The notes: a model not told the origin generated them from the sequence alone. Shown: positions 49,775-62,151, counted from the stretch's first letter. The stretch is DNA of 64,000 nt from Amylostereum areolatum (GCA_012932865.1 SAXG01000002.1:2418001-2482000); one strand, 5' to 3'. Numbers and translations are program-made.

Positions 49775-51356
49775 TTAATGCATTTCGTACTCCTCGAACG
49801 CCGGGCTAGGATTGTCCTTCAGAATTTCATCGTCCGCACAAGGTAGCGTGCCGTCGGGGTCGGTGGACTCTTGTGTCTCGGCGATGCGACGTAGATTCAA
49901 GACGAATCTACAGACAGTCACCGTAGTGGTACACCATACGAAACTGATCACGTCTATCAACCCATCCAAATCACGTAGAAAGAAAGGAGGGACACTTACT
50001 AGACCCCAAGGATTGACAACGCGAGCTAGAGAAGGGAGAGTGAGCTGGTTGACTTAGATCGGGTCAGAAAGCGAGGGAAGACCGACCGGAGCTACGATGG
50101 CGATGACCATGTTCACCGCTCGCAAGGCTGGATGTGCAAACCCCCTTGATATGAGCATTCTGCTGGCGGACTTCGTGGAAAAGATACGTACCGAGAAGGA
50201 CCTGATCGTGACAGCACGCACTGTCAGAGCCGGTCTGAAGAGTTCATGGAACATACTTACGACAAAATAAAGAGCACCGTCTCGGTAAAGCGCCTTGTGG
50301 AGTCCCTGATCGTATGCGCGCGGCCTGTCGAACGCATTCCAACAAGTGGTAATAAAAACCACGACCTCAAAACAAACCTGTCCCCCGGAAATTAGCTTAT
50401 ATACGGCGCCGGATACCTCAAGGTGAAGACGTACACCGGGTGCCCATAATCCAACGAAATTGATACGGTCGATGAGCGCGCAGGCCATGATATTAGGAGA
50501 CTTCATGTAGATGATGTGTGCTAAGGGGAGGGTTTCAGGCATTTTGGAAAGGCGAAATCAGAAAACGGGAGCGTCACACGCACGAATGGCTTGCGTGATG
50601 TACCATATCGCCATTCCCAGCGTTGCGAGTTGACATAGAATACAAAGGATAAGAGTCGAGATGACCAACGCCACGCGACGTTCCCAAAGGACCCATACCC
50701 GAAGCAGGATGATGACTGTGAAGACGCTGAGTTTCGAGTACAAGGAGGACGCGGAAGACCCACAATTACTGCTTGCCATAGAAAGCACACCTAGGAGAAT
50801 GCTTATACTTGTCCAAACCTTGCAGCTACATGAGTGAAATCAGCCGACATATCCGAACAAACACAACTTATATCCAACTAACAACTAAAACGAAATGAGC
50901 TTTCGAGCAACAACGATGAGTATGAAGTATTCTCACAGTGTCTGAGAATTCCATCCTCGAAATTCCCGAGTAGGCTGATATCGAAATGGAACGATCGAAT
51001 GTCAGGCCTCGAAATTTGAAGCTTGGATGAGGGACGACGTTGAGCACGCACCATGCATGCAAATACAGCTCGCGACTGGGACCAGATACCGCGTGAACAG
51101 AAAGAGGAATTTTGGGAGCGTCATTCGCGCCTTCCACACATACTCAATCTCATCATCGAGACTGATAAGGTGGTCATAAAGCAGGAATACGAGACCCGAT
51201 ACTGTTCAATGCAAACGACCCTGTTAGTACGGTGTTCACATCGGAGCAAAACCCAAGAAAACACATACGGGAGGCATAGATTGTAATACGAAAGTCCGCC
51301 AATGCGTCCACCGGATGAACCGTCCCTGTCATCGCGTTTGTCGATGGCGTCGACAC
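49775..51356 (-). CDS. DUF6533-type seven-helix membrane protein, copy 2
   Basis: Second tandem paralogue. ATG 51356 gives MSTPSTNAMTGTVHPVDALA. The signature region reads LLYDHLISLDDEIEYVWKAR then PKFLFLFTRYLVP. Later exons give AYSGISRMEFSDTVR, SISILLGVLSMASSN, VIILLRVWVLWERRVALVIS, LCQLATLGMAIWYITQAIR, CFEVVVFITTCWNAFDRPR and ALRAVNMVIAIVAPV. The last exon is FVWCTTTVTVCRFVLNLRR with an acidic tail ending AFEEYEMH at 49775. It keeps the same exon order and the same FFEV-WNAF(D/E)RPR pattern as its neighbours. No break was seen in the parts I could read. Confidence 0.75.
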
Positions 51357-52391
51357 TTGACCCGAGGCAGTCCTAAATCAGCGACAAGTCTCCTGTCCGC
51401 AGCCAAAGGCCGGAGCGAACGCTGGCGTCCGATAGCAGCAAAGAAAGGAAGGCTGGACGCGCCAGTGAGCGGGTCGAAAAGTCCTGCCAGCGCTGCTCGC
51501 AGGGTCAACGGATCCGGAAGGACGCAGAGGGGGGAAGAAAGGGGGGAAGAGATGACTACCTCTTGCCCTGAGCTCTTTAAGATGTTGTAGCGGAGGTTGG
51601 ACCGCACTTGTACTCGTGCCCACCGCCATCCCATCAAAGTTTTGTAGTTGTGATGCTGTGGAGCCTAGGAGGAGACCGTTTAATGTGCCGTGACGGGAAG
51701 GAACCAGGGGATGTCCATCAGCGTTCACCCCATGCTCACCGATGCGTCGATGCAACGCTATGCAACGCGGCGTCACATCTAAAGAAGACACGGAGTTTCT
51801 TGCAGCGCAACGCCACGGGGATCCGCTTGACAACAAGTTCATTTCACCTTGGGAGAGCTTGTGACTTCCGCCGGACATCTTCGAAAGGGGCACCCGGAAA
51901 GCAGATAAGTAGACTGAGTACGCTGGCGGGCAAGTTCATGATATGTACGCGGCGAGAAAGAAAAAATGCTCCCGGGTCAGCACGGATGACGGACTGAGAG
52001 TCTGAGACTGGCAACTTGCATGTGTGTTGTTCAGATTCTGAATCTTCTGTGCTCGTCAAGTGCTGTGCCTGGGGTACGAGTCTTTCTGAGTATCACACGA
52101 TCGACATCCTGAAGAAGCTATCCATTTATGGGATATGCGTAGGTGTAGCACTTCAAGTTAGAGAGACGTAGATGAATGTTCGTCAGTCAAGGGGAAGCTT
52201 GGAAGGAACGGATGCACCCACCATAGAGATACAATGGAATGTTGCCAGGTATTGTCTGTAGACAAGTAACAACTATGCTATACATAACCGGCACAGAGGA
52301 TCCCCAGGCATCGGAGATAGGTAATACACAGCTGACCAGTCGACCATTGTCCATGTCCGCGTGAAAAGCCCAGCTCCACTGCATATGCTAC
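51357..52391. other. Spacer between DUF6533 copies 2 and 3
   Basis: A minus-strand frame of 171 codons (51378-51893) is open. It is Ser/Pro/Arg-rich with no family pattern, and I do not call it a gene. Confidence 0.4.
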
Positions 52392-53986
52392 TCATCCGCA
52401 CGTCCCCTCTCTACAGCACCTAAGTTCATACTGATCTGAAGCATATCTCCCTTCTGCTGTCCAGCTCCAATGACCATGTATGTCATGTCCCAAAGGGACA
52501 ACGATTCCGTCGTGCGGTGTTGTAGATTCTGCGTAGTCCTCTGCCGTCGATTCAACATCTACGGCCAGCTTCCGAAGCTTAATCACAAGTCGGCAGACCG
52601 TCAAGGTCGTTAGACACCATATTATACTAATGGACAGAATCAGCCATGTGAGAGGCTGGGAACTGGAAGGCGGAGGAGTGCTTACTGCATCCCAATGTTC
52701 GTCAAGGTGATCTAGGCGGCAGATGATTGGTTCAAGAAGGAGCATATATGGAAGACAAGGACGTACGGGGGCAATGATGGCCAGGATGAGGTTGACGAGC
52801 CGTAAAGCTATATGCGCATACACTGTCAGCCTCAGGCCTTATAGGCAACTGCCTAGTACGCACAAAAAATGGTCTGCATTATATCCAAGTTACTATACAA
52901 AGGCGAAGACGGGAAATGTCGATACGCACCATGAAATACACAGTCCCATCGCGATAAAGTGCAGTACGCAGCTCTTGATTGTCGGTTCTCGGCCGCTCAA
53001 AGGCATTCCACCATGTCATCACGAACACCACCACCTCAAAGGCCACCTATTCGAAAATAACAAAAGGACTCATCAGGAGCGATTCCATGCGCGACATGCA
53101 GGGCCGTTACTCACCCCCGGAGCCCAAAGTCCCACAAAGTTGACGCGCCTCAGCAGAACGCACGCCCGAATCGGTGCTCCTGAGTACCGTAGGCTCGCTG
53201 AAATCAACCCACATCAGTCACGCATTCATCTGGTCGAACGAGAGAGGCAACGCACGGGCGAGTTGGGAGATGATCCAGCCCGCCATCCCGAGCGTCGCGA
53301 GCTGTGTGACGAAGAACATTGCGAGCGTCCACCCGACCAGCGTTATGCGACGCTCCCAAATCACCCATAAACGGAGAAGTACAATAACTTGGACGGCAGC
53401 GGGTTAGGAAGGGGTCATAGAGGAAGAGAAGAGAGGGTACACACAATTGCTGCTTGCAATGGCCAGAGCGCCCATAATAAGGCTGAAGCTCGACCACCCC
53501 TTGCAGCTACACATATTCTCTCACATTAGCAAATTACACCAGATGCACACCTGGACAATGCCTACAACTGCATACAGACAGAAGATCAGCCGGAGAGCGT
53601 GGGACAGGCGATGTCGAACAAACGTACTTTGTCAGATAACGGCTCCTGCGATATGCCCGAGTACGCTATACTGGCGTCAACATACACCTTCGACGATAAA
53701 CGCGTAGATAACGTACCTCGCAGCGAGACGATGACCGTAATCGGAACCACATATCTCGTGAAGAGAAATAGCACTTTTGGAAGCGACATCCGGGATTTCC
53801 ACACGTACTGGATCTCGTCCGCGAACGTGAGGATATGGTCGTAAAGCAGCAGCACAATTCCCGCCACTGTCCACGGCGCGATAAGTAAGATGAATGGCAC
53901 CGTATAAAACAAAGGGACGACGCACACGAAACGTACACCGTCGCGCGGAAATGCGTCACCGTCTCGGCCACGTCGCGGTCACCCAA
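52392..53986 (-). CDS. DUF6533-type seven-helix membrane protein, copy 3
   Basis: Third tandem paralogue. ATG 53986 gives MGDRDVAETVTHFRATVYVS. Signature exons are VAGIVLLLYDHILTFADEIQ then YVWKSRMSLPKVLFLFTRYV. Next are AYSGISQEPLSDKV, CKGWSSFSLIMGALAIASSN, VLLRLWVIWERRITLVGWTL, FFVTQLATLGMAGWIISQLA and AFEVVVFVMTWWNAFERPR. The last exon has LTWLILSISIIWCLTTLTVC and a longer polar tail than its neighbours, with a Cys-containing end (ELRCCREGTCG). The tandem order and shared exon structure indicate local duplication. Confidence 0.75.
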
Positions 53987-55206
53987 GGACTGGCAGGCCC
54001 ATTCCGAACGGATCGTTCACCATCGCGCTTGAATTCATGATCCCGACGGGGGCGGCGCTTCAAGCAAGCCTCGGGGGAGAAGGAAAAAGACGAGGGGAAA
54101 AGGACGAAAGGCCACGCCGTAAAGGAGTAGGTGAAGTGCCGGCCTTTAAGGGAGGATGCAACGGCTGCTGATAGAAGTGGCCTAGAACTTGAACGAACCA
54201 ACGAAAGAGTCGTCATCACTGTCAGGCCTTCAGGACAACCAAGCGATGGAGATCAAGGCGAAACCTTCGATAACAAACTGCGAACCTGCTCGAGGGACGG
54301 CCCGGGGTGAAATCAGCGTAACATGATGAGACAAGGCCCACAACTCTGAAGCTCTGAAGGGTTGAAGTCGGGGCGCACGGCACCTGTTGGTCCTGAGCTT
54401 TACTCCTTATTATATAAATCAAATACCAAAATTCCAGAATCCCAAGAGCCATCGACCATCCATCACCGGGCCACCTGTCAAAGTCACGGATCAAGCTTGT
54501 CGATCTCGAGGGCAACGGCTTCCTCCGATAAGCTCTGGTTGCTCTGTGGCGTTCATAATACGAAGGTGGGACATGGCATAAAACAAGACAATAGTATAGG
54601 AACATGGGTTATTCGGACACATACTCGAATCCTCGGAAAGTCCATAGAAAAAGCTGCGGTACGACGATTGGTGGAAACGGGGATAAGAGAAGGGGGGGGG
54701 ACGGGCCAAGATATCCCGCCTACAGCAGTCGCAAACGATGATATGGCAGGAAGATCCAGAAGCTGGGCTGTCGCAACAGGATCTTGTCAGCATAAACACA
54801 TCAAACGCCGACACAGGACACCGAGCCACATACAGTACGACGCATTTCCAAACCACAAACTCGCAACCCCAGACGTAACCGTCCCCACACCGAGTCCGAC
54901 CCCGATCGATAATCCAACCCCGCCCGAAAAACCACAGCCTAGGGGCCACAAATGAGTCCCGAGTGCAACGGCGATGATGCACCCCACAGCGTAGAGGCCA
55001 GTACAGGATGCGCGAATGGCATCTTAATGCGCCACCCGCCATCCTTGAACAGTATGTAAAAGGCGTCCGAAGACCGTCCAACAGGTGAAACCGTCAGAAT
55101 CTTGTCTGTCTGTCTGTAGAAACATTCTTGTCAGGCCAGGCTATTTTGAGATCGCGGGAACGGACATACCGTAGACACTCGTGAATGAAAAGCCTTGCAC
55201 GCAAAC
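53987..55206. other. 1.2 kb intergenic region before the PIN-domain gene
   Basis: Open frames exist (54362-54955 plus, 54491-55081 minus), but they are mutual shadows and show no family pattern. A run of nine or ten G lies at about 54690. Confidence 0.4.
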
Positions 55207-56565
55207 TCACGGCTCGAGCTTCTCGCCACGGGCGAGTACGCGGACGACCTTGCTCGGTTGGGCCACCATATCCATCATAGCTTTGACTGCGGGTGGGCGC
55301 TCCACCAGTCCGTGCCCTCCATGATGAGCGCGGTCCTTGTCGCGGTCGCTCCCATACCCGATAGAATGGGGGATTCGAGTTGCGACGTCCACGAAGTCCT
55401 CTCTTGGGACGATCGCGTTCTTCCTCGGACGATATGCGGCCGTTGCCTGGGGGAGATTCGCCGATGGGCTGGGAGGCCACTTCTATGGTTTCGAGGTCGG
55501 CGCGGCAGGCCCAGTAGCTGACGAGTGTGCCTGCACTGCGGGGCTCGTACTTGTTTGGGTGAGGTGCAGGGAGCGGAACGGGGGACGATGACACTAGTTC
55601 ATTGCGAGCGCCGGCGACTGGGAGCGGGAGCGGCTTGGGTAAGAGTAGCCAGAACGATCTTGGGCTCGTTGACTTCGGCGAGCTCCTCCTTGACATGGGT
55701 GGCCTCCCACTTTGCACAGCAGATGGTACGGCGGACCCATTCGGGCGAGGGCTGACTGGCATCGGCGGAGTCCTTGAAGGCGATGCTGTCCCAGAGCACG
55801 AAAGCAGAATCGGACTGGACCCGGACGCGGGGGTTAGCCCCTACCTGAGCCTCGAGCACGCGAGAGGCGGCACGGGCACGCTGAGCGAGATGACTGACGC
55901 CCTTCTTGAGCAAATCGAGGGTGTTGAGCGCTGAAACAGCAGAAAAAAGCAGATATTTGATGAGCATACGAGGACAACGTCATCATAGCGGAGAACGGAG
56001 AAACGGACGTACCTTCGAGGGGAACGATGAGGATCTCGCGGCGACCGTCTCTGCACCATTTCTTGACTTGGCCGAGGGCATGGACGAGCACGCTGGCGTC
56101 GAGAACGATGACGTCCGCATCCTTCTCTCTCTCCCGAGCTCGTTCCTCCCGCCTCTTCTCTGCCTTGATCGCATCCTCGATCAGGCGTGCCTTCGTATCA
56201 TCCCGCAACACAGCGTCGCCCCGCTCTCCCTCCGCTTTGCGCCTCGTCGCCACCTTGATACCGCCGACCGGCAGCGGTGCACGCTTCCCTGGGTTCGTGT
56301 TGGCCCTAGCGCCGTTGGGAACCCTGTCCTTGTTGGGTACAGGACGACGATCGCGCCAATTGTAGGTGCGCGGGTCGCCGGCGGAGACGGTCTTCTCGAG
56401 TTGTTCGACTTGATGGGTGAGGAAAGCGGCCCCTAGGGCACGAGACATGGCGAGTTTCTGGTTCTGGTTTGAGATCGGGGGACCCTGGTGGATCGGATGA
56501 AGAAGATTATTAGGATGGGTTAGCGGGGAAGTGGGGGAAATGAGGAGGACCTTTGCTTCCGTCAT
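55207..56565 (-). CDS. PIN-domain protein (putative RNase)
   Basis: Likely single-strand RNA endonuclease fold. MTEAK at 56565 is followed by a probable intron (GTCCTC..CCACCAG) joining GPPISNQNQKLAMSRALG. A polar region (TYNWRDRRPVPNKDR, KAEKRREERAREREKDA) precedes the PIN core: DVIVLDASVLVHALGQVKKW (first acidic residue of the site) and ILIVPLEG, then LNTLDLLKKGVSHLAQRARA, SPEWVRRTICCAKWE and YWACRADLETIEV. The proposed C-terminus is LVERPPAVKAMMDMV..KVVRVLARGEKLEP. Two one-base frame changes (about 55605 and 55400) separate the last parts and do not coincide with good introns. Its relation to SMG6/EST1-type PIN proteins is suspected only from the general pattern. Confidence 0.65.
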
Positions 56566-56922
56566 GGTGGGTTGGATGGAGAGAAGGATAAGGCAGAGCC
56601 TGAGAATGCTGTTATACCGGTCTGCGCACAGACCACGTGGCTCCCCAGGCCCCACCCGAAGGCTGTATCCCATTGTCCATTTCGACTCCTAAAGTTCTCC
56701 TCTGCCTACAATATTGTGTTTGAATACACGGGTATCGGTGGCAGCAGGTGGCAGCATACGCCGCTGCGACCAAAGTAAAAACACAACAAAAGATAAACGT
56801 CCGAAAAGCGTCCACGCCGCCTCTACAATGGCAATGTTCATACTCCGAGCCTCCGAACAGTCCAGTGGCCCCAGCGGCAACCAAATAGATCAACCCACAT
56901 GTTCGCAACTCACCACTAGCAC
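56566..56922. other. Spacer between the PIN-domain and DENN-like genes
   Basis: Contains the 3' region of the DENN-like gene and the promoter of the PIN-domain gene. A frame running through to 56612 is only the shifted continuation of the DENN-like gene. Confidence 0.45.
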
Positions 56923-59230
56923 TCAACTTCCGACCCCGAACATCAGCCCTACGATCTCCCGCCATCCCCTTCTTCACTGCGATGCTCGATCCTTGACCGT
57001 ATTCCGCCGCAAGCCAGCCCAAGAACCGCGCATCCAGCCCGCTCAGCGGCCCGAGCTCGAACGCGAGCAGCTCTCGCGGCGCCAGGACCACCCGAGACGG
57101 TCGCTCCTCCGCTGGCGGGAGGCACAATGCAAGTTGCCCGAGAAGGAAGGATGTGTTCGTGTGCAGTGCCTGCAAGAGCGCGCGCGTCGTCAACGCTTGG
57201 ACGTCGCTGCAACTCTACCCATTCCAGCGCCCCCTCTGCTTCACCCTCTGTCTCCCCCTCCAGGCCGTCTGTCCTTTCTTCTCCTTGGCCGCCTTCCGCC
57301 GTGTCCTCGGTCCTAGGACTCCTCCACAGGAGACATCGCCTTCCCCGGCACACTCGCTCGCCGGATGACCATTCCACTCGCCCGTCGCAGAGCACGATTT
57401 CTCGGAACGGTCCCGCCTTCGATACCCGCGCCTACGCGCCGCACGTTCTCGCTGAGGTCCAACTCGTCTGGACCTTCCAGCCGCACTCCCCCGCCCCACT
57501 CACGCGTGCGGAGACCCATCCAGAACCCTGCGCAAAGGAGGCAAACGTCTTCGTATACCCTCCACGCATCTGTCCATCGGGAAGAAGATGCTGTTGCCGT
57601 GGAAGATGCCACGGATGGCCCGGCACCGCACGTATGTCCCGGTTCGCATTCGGGATCTAATTGTAGGATACGTTCCAGCTCGGACCACTGCGTGACGCGG
57701 ACAGCACATGCGTCAATCGCTGCGATGTTACCAATGAGATGATGTGAATCCACCCACAAGTTTGACGTCGCTCCACGTGAAACGGATCGTGGACAGTCGG
57801 AACGAGGGACTTCTGGCCCCTGCGGACAGGTGCCTTCTTGATTGTGAAAGCATTGGTCGCGTCCCTTTGGCCGTCTCCGTCGTCGTGAGATCGATTATTA
57901 GATCATAGTATTGAGGCCTCTCAAGGAATAAAGCATCCGTAGTGCCTGTCGCCGTGGATGAGCCACCACCAACCTGTGCGCGCAAGAAAAGACGACAGAC
58001 ATGCGACAAATCCGCGTCCACCGACCGCCTCTTGGTTGAGCTTTTCGAGGTCGTGCAAAGTTACCATCCCGAGCACGCGTACGCCGGCACGTTGTTTTCC
58101 CTTCAGACGTGCCCTTGCAGCCTCAGGAGTGAGCTCTGCGTCGCCAGCCTGATCCTCGAAGCACATGTCCGCGGCAGCGTAACAGAGCATACATGCGCGC
58201 TCCACGGGTGGCGGGGTGTAGATAAGCACGCGCTTCCGGCCAAGGATATGTTTGTAGATGGTAAGTGAGGATGGGCCTAGTAGGCGAAGAAAATGTGAGA
58301 GGTTCATGGTTGGATTGGGCGATGGTTGCGTAGAGGATGTCGAGGGCTAAACAAACCCGTCAGAAATATGCGCCACGCGGCCTTAAAGAAGACACACCTC
58401 GTTGTCAAGCTCCTCGTCCCAGCCATTCCACTGCCCTGCGCCGCCTAGATCTTCATGCCGCACTTCACGCGCTTCGAAAAATGCGCGTGCAGAGGTCCAG
58501 CGCTCTTCGTGAAGCGACTCGACGTCTTCGTCTGCGGAAGCTTCGTAGAATTCGTCTGCGAGGGCGTGCAGCGCCGGGACGTGTAACCAGGGCCTTGGAC
58601 GGACAGAGGGGGCGAGAAGGACACCAAAGGAAGAAAGTCGGAAGCCACGCTGGCCGTGCGCAGTTGTTTTGCGCCGCCTGAAGACGCATACGCCAGGGCA
58701 GGAGCCGTGTGTGAAGTAACTGAGCAGGACAGAACGCATCGAGGGTAATGGCGTAAAATGCACACAGAGGCGGTTTCGGTGGTTAAATAGCTGGATTGGA
58801 GGGGACAAAGCATCTTACATGACGTCCTGGTCTACGGTATGCAGACCACTGGGGAGGGCGCAGAACTCGACACCGTCGAGACTGAGTTCTGCAGCACACC
58901 ATAGACAAACAGCGATAAGATAGTGCATTATGAAGGAAATATGGGACATACCATCATCGTTTTTTCTTGACCAGTCCACGATGTTGCCTTGTGTTGGGTG
59001 GAAAGACGCGTGGAATAGGGCAACTGACCGAGGAATTTTGAACTTCATGCTATCAACCCAAGACATGCAGTCACATACCTACGTCCTGAGGGGGCCCCTC
59101 CTTTGGGGAGCTCGATGACATTGAACCCGTCGAGTCGAAAGTCGACGACGACGACGAAGATGGGGGATAGTAGACAAGCTGATGAGACAAATGCAGAATC
59201 AAAAAGCGGAGAAATGAAGTTGAGCGTCAT
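56923..59230 (-). CDS. DENN-module protein of the LCHN/DENND11 type (DUF4484-like)
   Basis: Probable Rab-regulating DENN protein. The longin-like start is SPIFVVVVDFRLDGFNVIEL then PKGG (start near 59230, exact ATG uncertain). Next come NIVDWSRKNDDG, LDGVEFCALPSGLHTVDQD, FTHGSCPGVCVFRRR and LSSFGVLLAPSVRPRPW. The hallmark FLRLLGPSSLTIYKHILGRK, RVLIYTPPPVE and CMLCYAAADMC are read between about 58300 and 58150. The last part has VVLAPRELLAFELGPLSGLD and AEYGQGSSIAVKKG. One inserted base after KKG (about 56953) shifts the frame; without it the protein would end WREIVGLMFGVGS at 56923. It lies 94 bases from the divergent prefoldin gene. Confidence 0.65.
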
Positions 59231-59324
59231 TATCTTGACTTATGTAATCCAGGAACCGGCTTCGCACCAAATCAGGAATTACGCACTCTTCAGCTCCTCG
59301 CCGTGCACGACGGCGACGACGACG
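59231..59324. promoter_or_regulatory. Compact divergent promoter between the DENN-like gene and prefoldin 5
   Basis: Only 94 bases lie between opposite start codons, if the DENN-like start at 59230 is right. It must serve as promoter and 5' leader for both genes. Confidence 0.4.
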
Positions 59325-59962
59325 ATGTCCGGACAACAGCCCCAACAGATCAATGTTGCCGACCTCGATCTCCCTCAACTCGCAGAAGTGCGAAAACAAC
59401 TCGAAGATGTGTGTTTATCACCCCCCCTCCGTCGACTGCCTCACTCACCTGGCGTTTGCAGGAACTCACGCACCTCACAAACTCGTTCGCCCAGCTTAAG
59501 CAGGCCCAAGCCAAGTTCAAATCTTGCATAGAGAGCGTTCAGGAGATCAAACCGGCTAATCTGGGTGCGTGTATGCTCCGATCCGCCTCTTCAACCCCCT
59601 CATAGCGTAATGTACCCCGCACAGGCAAAACCATCCTCGTTCCCCTCACCAACTCCCTCTACGTCCCCGGAAAGCTTCGCGACCCCGAGAATGTCATCAT
59701 CGACATAGGCACCGGCTACTATGTTTCCAAAGTGCGCCATACGTTCGCTCACCATCGCGCATCGTAGCTAACGACACACGATACTTTGTAGACACGAGTG
59801 CAGGCTGTGAAACATTACGAGGGAAAGATCGACTACATCCGCACCAATCTTGACACGCTTCAGGATACCATCCAGAGGAAGCAGGAGAACATGAGCCACC
59901 TTGTGAACATCATCCAGTCCAAACTGCAGGCTCAGCCCTCAGCTAAAAATAATAAAGAGTGA
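59325..59962 (+). CDS. Prefoldin subunit 5
   Basis: Alpha-type subunit of the hexameric prefoldin co-chaperone, which hands unfolded actin and tubulin to the CCT chaperonin. ATG 59325 gives [20 protein letters not shown]. The N-terminal helix continues with [19 protein letters not shown] and [11 protein letters not shown]. The beta-hairpin core is [15 protein letters not shown] and [13 protein letters not shown]. The C-terminal helix is [20 protein letters not shown], ending [11 protein letters not shown] with TGA at 59962. Three introns with clean ends keep the frame. The length of about 160 residues is typical. Confidence 0.93.
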
Positions 59963-60199
59963 CTTCATCCCTCTGCGATTCCAATCCGTCGTCCGTTTGG
60001 CCACTGTGAGTGAGTATCGTACCGTCGAGCGTTTTGGCGGGGCGAGCGCGTTGCAAGGTCGGGCGCAGCGGGGCCGCAAGTGAGGCGCCGGGTAAGAATA
60101 TTCCGGCCCATGATCTGAGACATGAGACACATCAAGCCATGACGCCTCCATCTCCTGTCCTCTTACTCCTCTATACATAACTCACCTTTCACCCTCATC

Positions 60200-62151
60200 A
60201 TGACTGACAGAACGCAGACTTGGGCCAAGGACCTGCGCGAGCTGACTGATGACCATGGCGTCGACACAATCATCAACATCAGACCACCAGCCGACAGAGA
60301 AATAAGGCTTAGTCCAGAGGTTGAACAGTATTTGGAGGAACAAGGCCAGGTGCGCAGGCTACCTTTTTCCTTAGAACGCACGCTTACACCCTCCCAGTCT
60401 GGTGAAGATCTGCTGAAAGCTCCTGCAGTTGTCCCACCAGAGGTTGACGATTCTCTCCCGCTCACACACTACTTCATATCGTGCGCCGTCGCCACCTATT
60501 TATATACCTGACGCATACCGACTTACCCTATCACTAGATCCTCTCATAACACCTATCTCCTGTCTCGCCAAATCATGGGCCGCTCTTCTGCCTTGTCCTA
60601 CGTGCACGTCCTGTGGCGCCACGCCCGTTGCGTAGAGATGGACGTCTGGTCGTCCTCAGAGGGTCCCATTGTCACGCACGGCTACACTCTTTCGTCATCT
60701 GTCCCATTTCATGAAGTCTGCGAGGCGGTTGGCACCGCTGTACGTCCCGGTGACTGGCCGGTATTCGTCAGCCTGGAATGTCATGTAGGCGCGGAGGGTC
60801 AAGTTACACTTGTCGATACCATGAGGCAGCACTGGGGCGAGAAGCTTGTCAGTGCAGCGGTGGTGGATCCAGGAACAGAAGTGACGCCAATGGATCTTAT
60901 GGGCCGTATTGTCGTCATGGTAGTCTCTACGCTATTTCTGACAGCACTCAACTGACGTGAACACAGGTCGAATATTATCCAGCGGAGGTACCCCCTGTCG
61001 GAGGGTCTGGTATACCTTGCAGAAGCACAAAGTCCGCCTTCCAGATCCAGCTCTCCATCCAACTCGTCCACTTCATCCAACTCCTCCGACGAGCATGTGA
61101 AGGGGCCCCAACTGGAAGTAAAGGTGGACAAAAACCCACCAACTATCACGGAAGCACTCGCCGCGCTTGGGCTATATGCACGTAGTATGAAGCCCAGCGG
61201 CGACTGGCTCGCCGAGAGTACGTTTTCCAGTCTCTTGTCGATCGTGAGTACCTGTTGATCCTCTAAGCAGAGCTCGCGCATCCTGGGCACATTCTCATCA
61301 ACATATCCGAGTCTGGGTTATCCTCGTTGCTTCCTACTCATCTCAACCCTCTCGTCAAGAACTCTCACCACCATCTTCGCCGCGTATACCCACGGGGGAC
61401 GCGCATACATTCTAGCAACATGCACCCGCCTAAGTTTTGGCGCACCGGTGCACAAATCACCGCCTTGAACTGGCAAAAGTACGACAAGGGTACACAGGTC
61501 AGTAGCCCTCCAGTATCTCTTGCACCCCCTTGCTGACCAGTGCTCTGCACAGTTCAATGAGGCTATGTTCGTCGGGACGCCTGGCTGGGTCGTGAAACCC
61601 GCTCGTCTCCTTCCCAACGCACCCGAGTCGTTCCCCAAAGAAAGACTGACATGTGAAATCATCGGGCTCAGCTCGCGTACGTTGTCCAATTTTTGCCTTT
61701 TTGTGCTACCTGTTTTCTCATCGCCCGCCGGCTCCAGTTCCAACCAGCGAAAATGAATCAAGCATGTCCGCCTACCTCCGCGCACAGCTGCATCATTCAG
61801 GGAAGCCACTCGAGTGGCGGAGCAAAACGGTCAAATGCAAAGATCTGAAGCAACGGGGGTGTGCGGACTTCATGTGGAATGAGACGTTCGAATTTGAGTA
61901 CGAGGTGGAGGATGTCACATTTATTCGGTATGCTTCCCTAGTTCATTTGACTTTGCGTGACTTGACCTAGCGGATTTAGAATCGTCATCGCAGAGAACGT
62001 GGCATATGGACGGGACCCCAAGAAGGCCATCTTCCTCGCACGCGTGGAGCAGCTTGAGGAGGGCCTGCGGTTCATTCGTCTCCTCAACACGAAGGGCAAG
62101 GATACTGGCGCGACACTTCTTGTCAAAGTCTCCTTCATCTCCGTCGAGTGA
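60200..62151 (+). CDS. Phosphoinositide-specific phospholipase C (delta-like)
   Basis: Cleaves PIP2 to IP3 and diacylglycerol. ATG 60200 (MTDRTQTWAKDLRELTDDHG) leads to an EF-hand-like remnant. The X box starts at LTHYFIS; an intron (60479-60536, GTGCGC..CACTAG) restores SSSHNTYLLSRQI with the catalytic His. Next come CVEMDVW, the second His in VTHGYTL and VFVSLECHV. A Ser-rich X/Y linker follows (SPPSRSSSPSNSSTSSNSSD). The Y box is NSHHHLRRVYPRGTRIHSSN, then FWRTGAQITALNWQ. The C2 domain contains CEIIGLSS, CADFMWNETFEFE and IVIAENVAYGRDP and ends at TGA 62151. The frame between IVVM and the Ser-rich linker (about 60965-61010) is not fully resolved. No PH domain is seen. Confidence 0.87.

Noticed and set aside
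51378..51893. 171-codon minus-strand frame between DUF6533 copies 2 and 3
   Set aside because: Composition is Ser/Pro/Arg-rich and unlike real exons nearby; probably a chance frame.
54362..55081. Long overlapping frames on both strands before the PIN-domain gene
   Set aside because: They are shadows of each other with no domain and no splice support.
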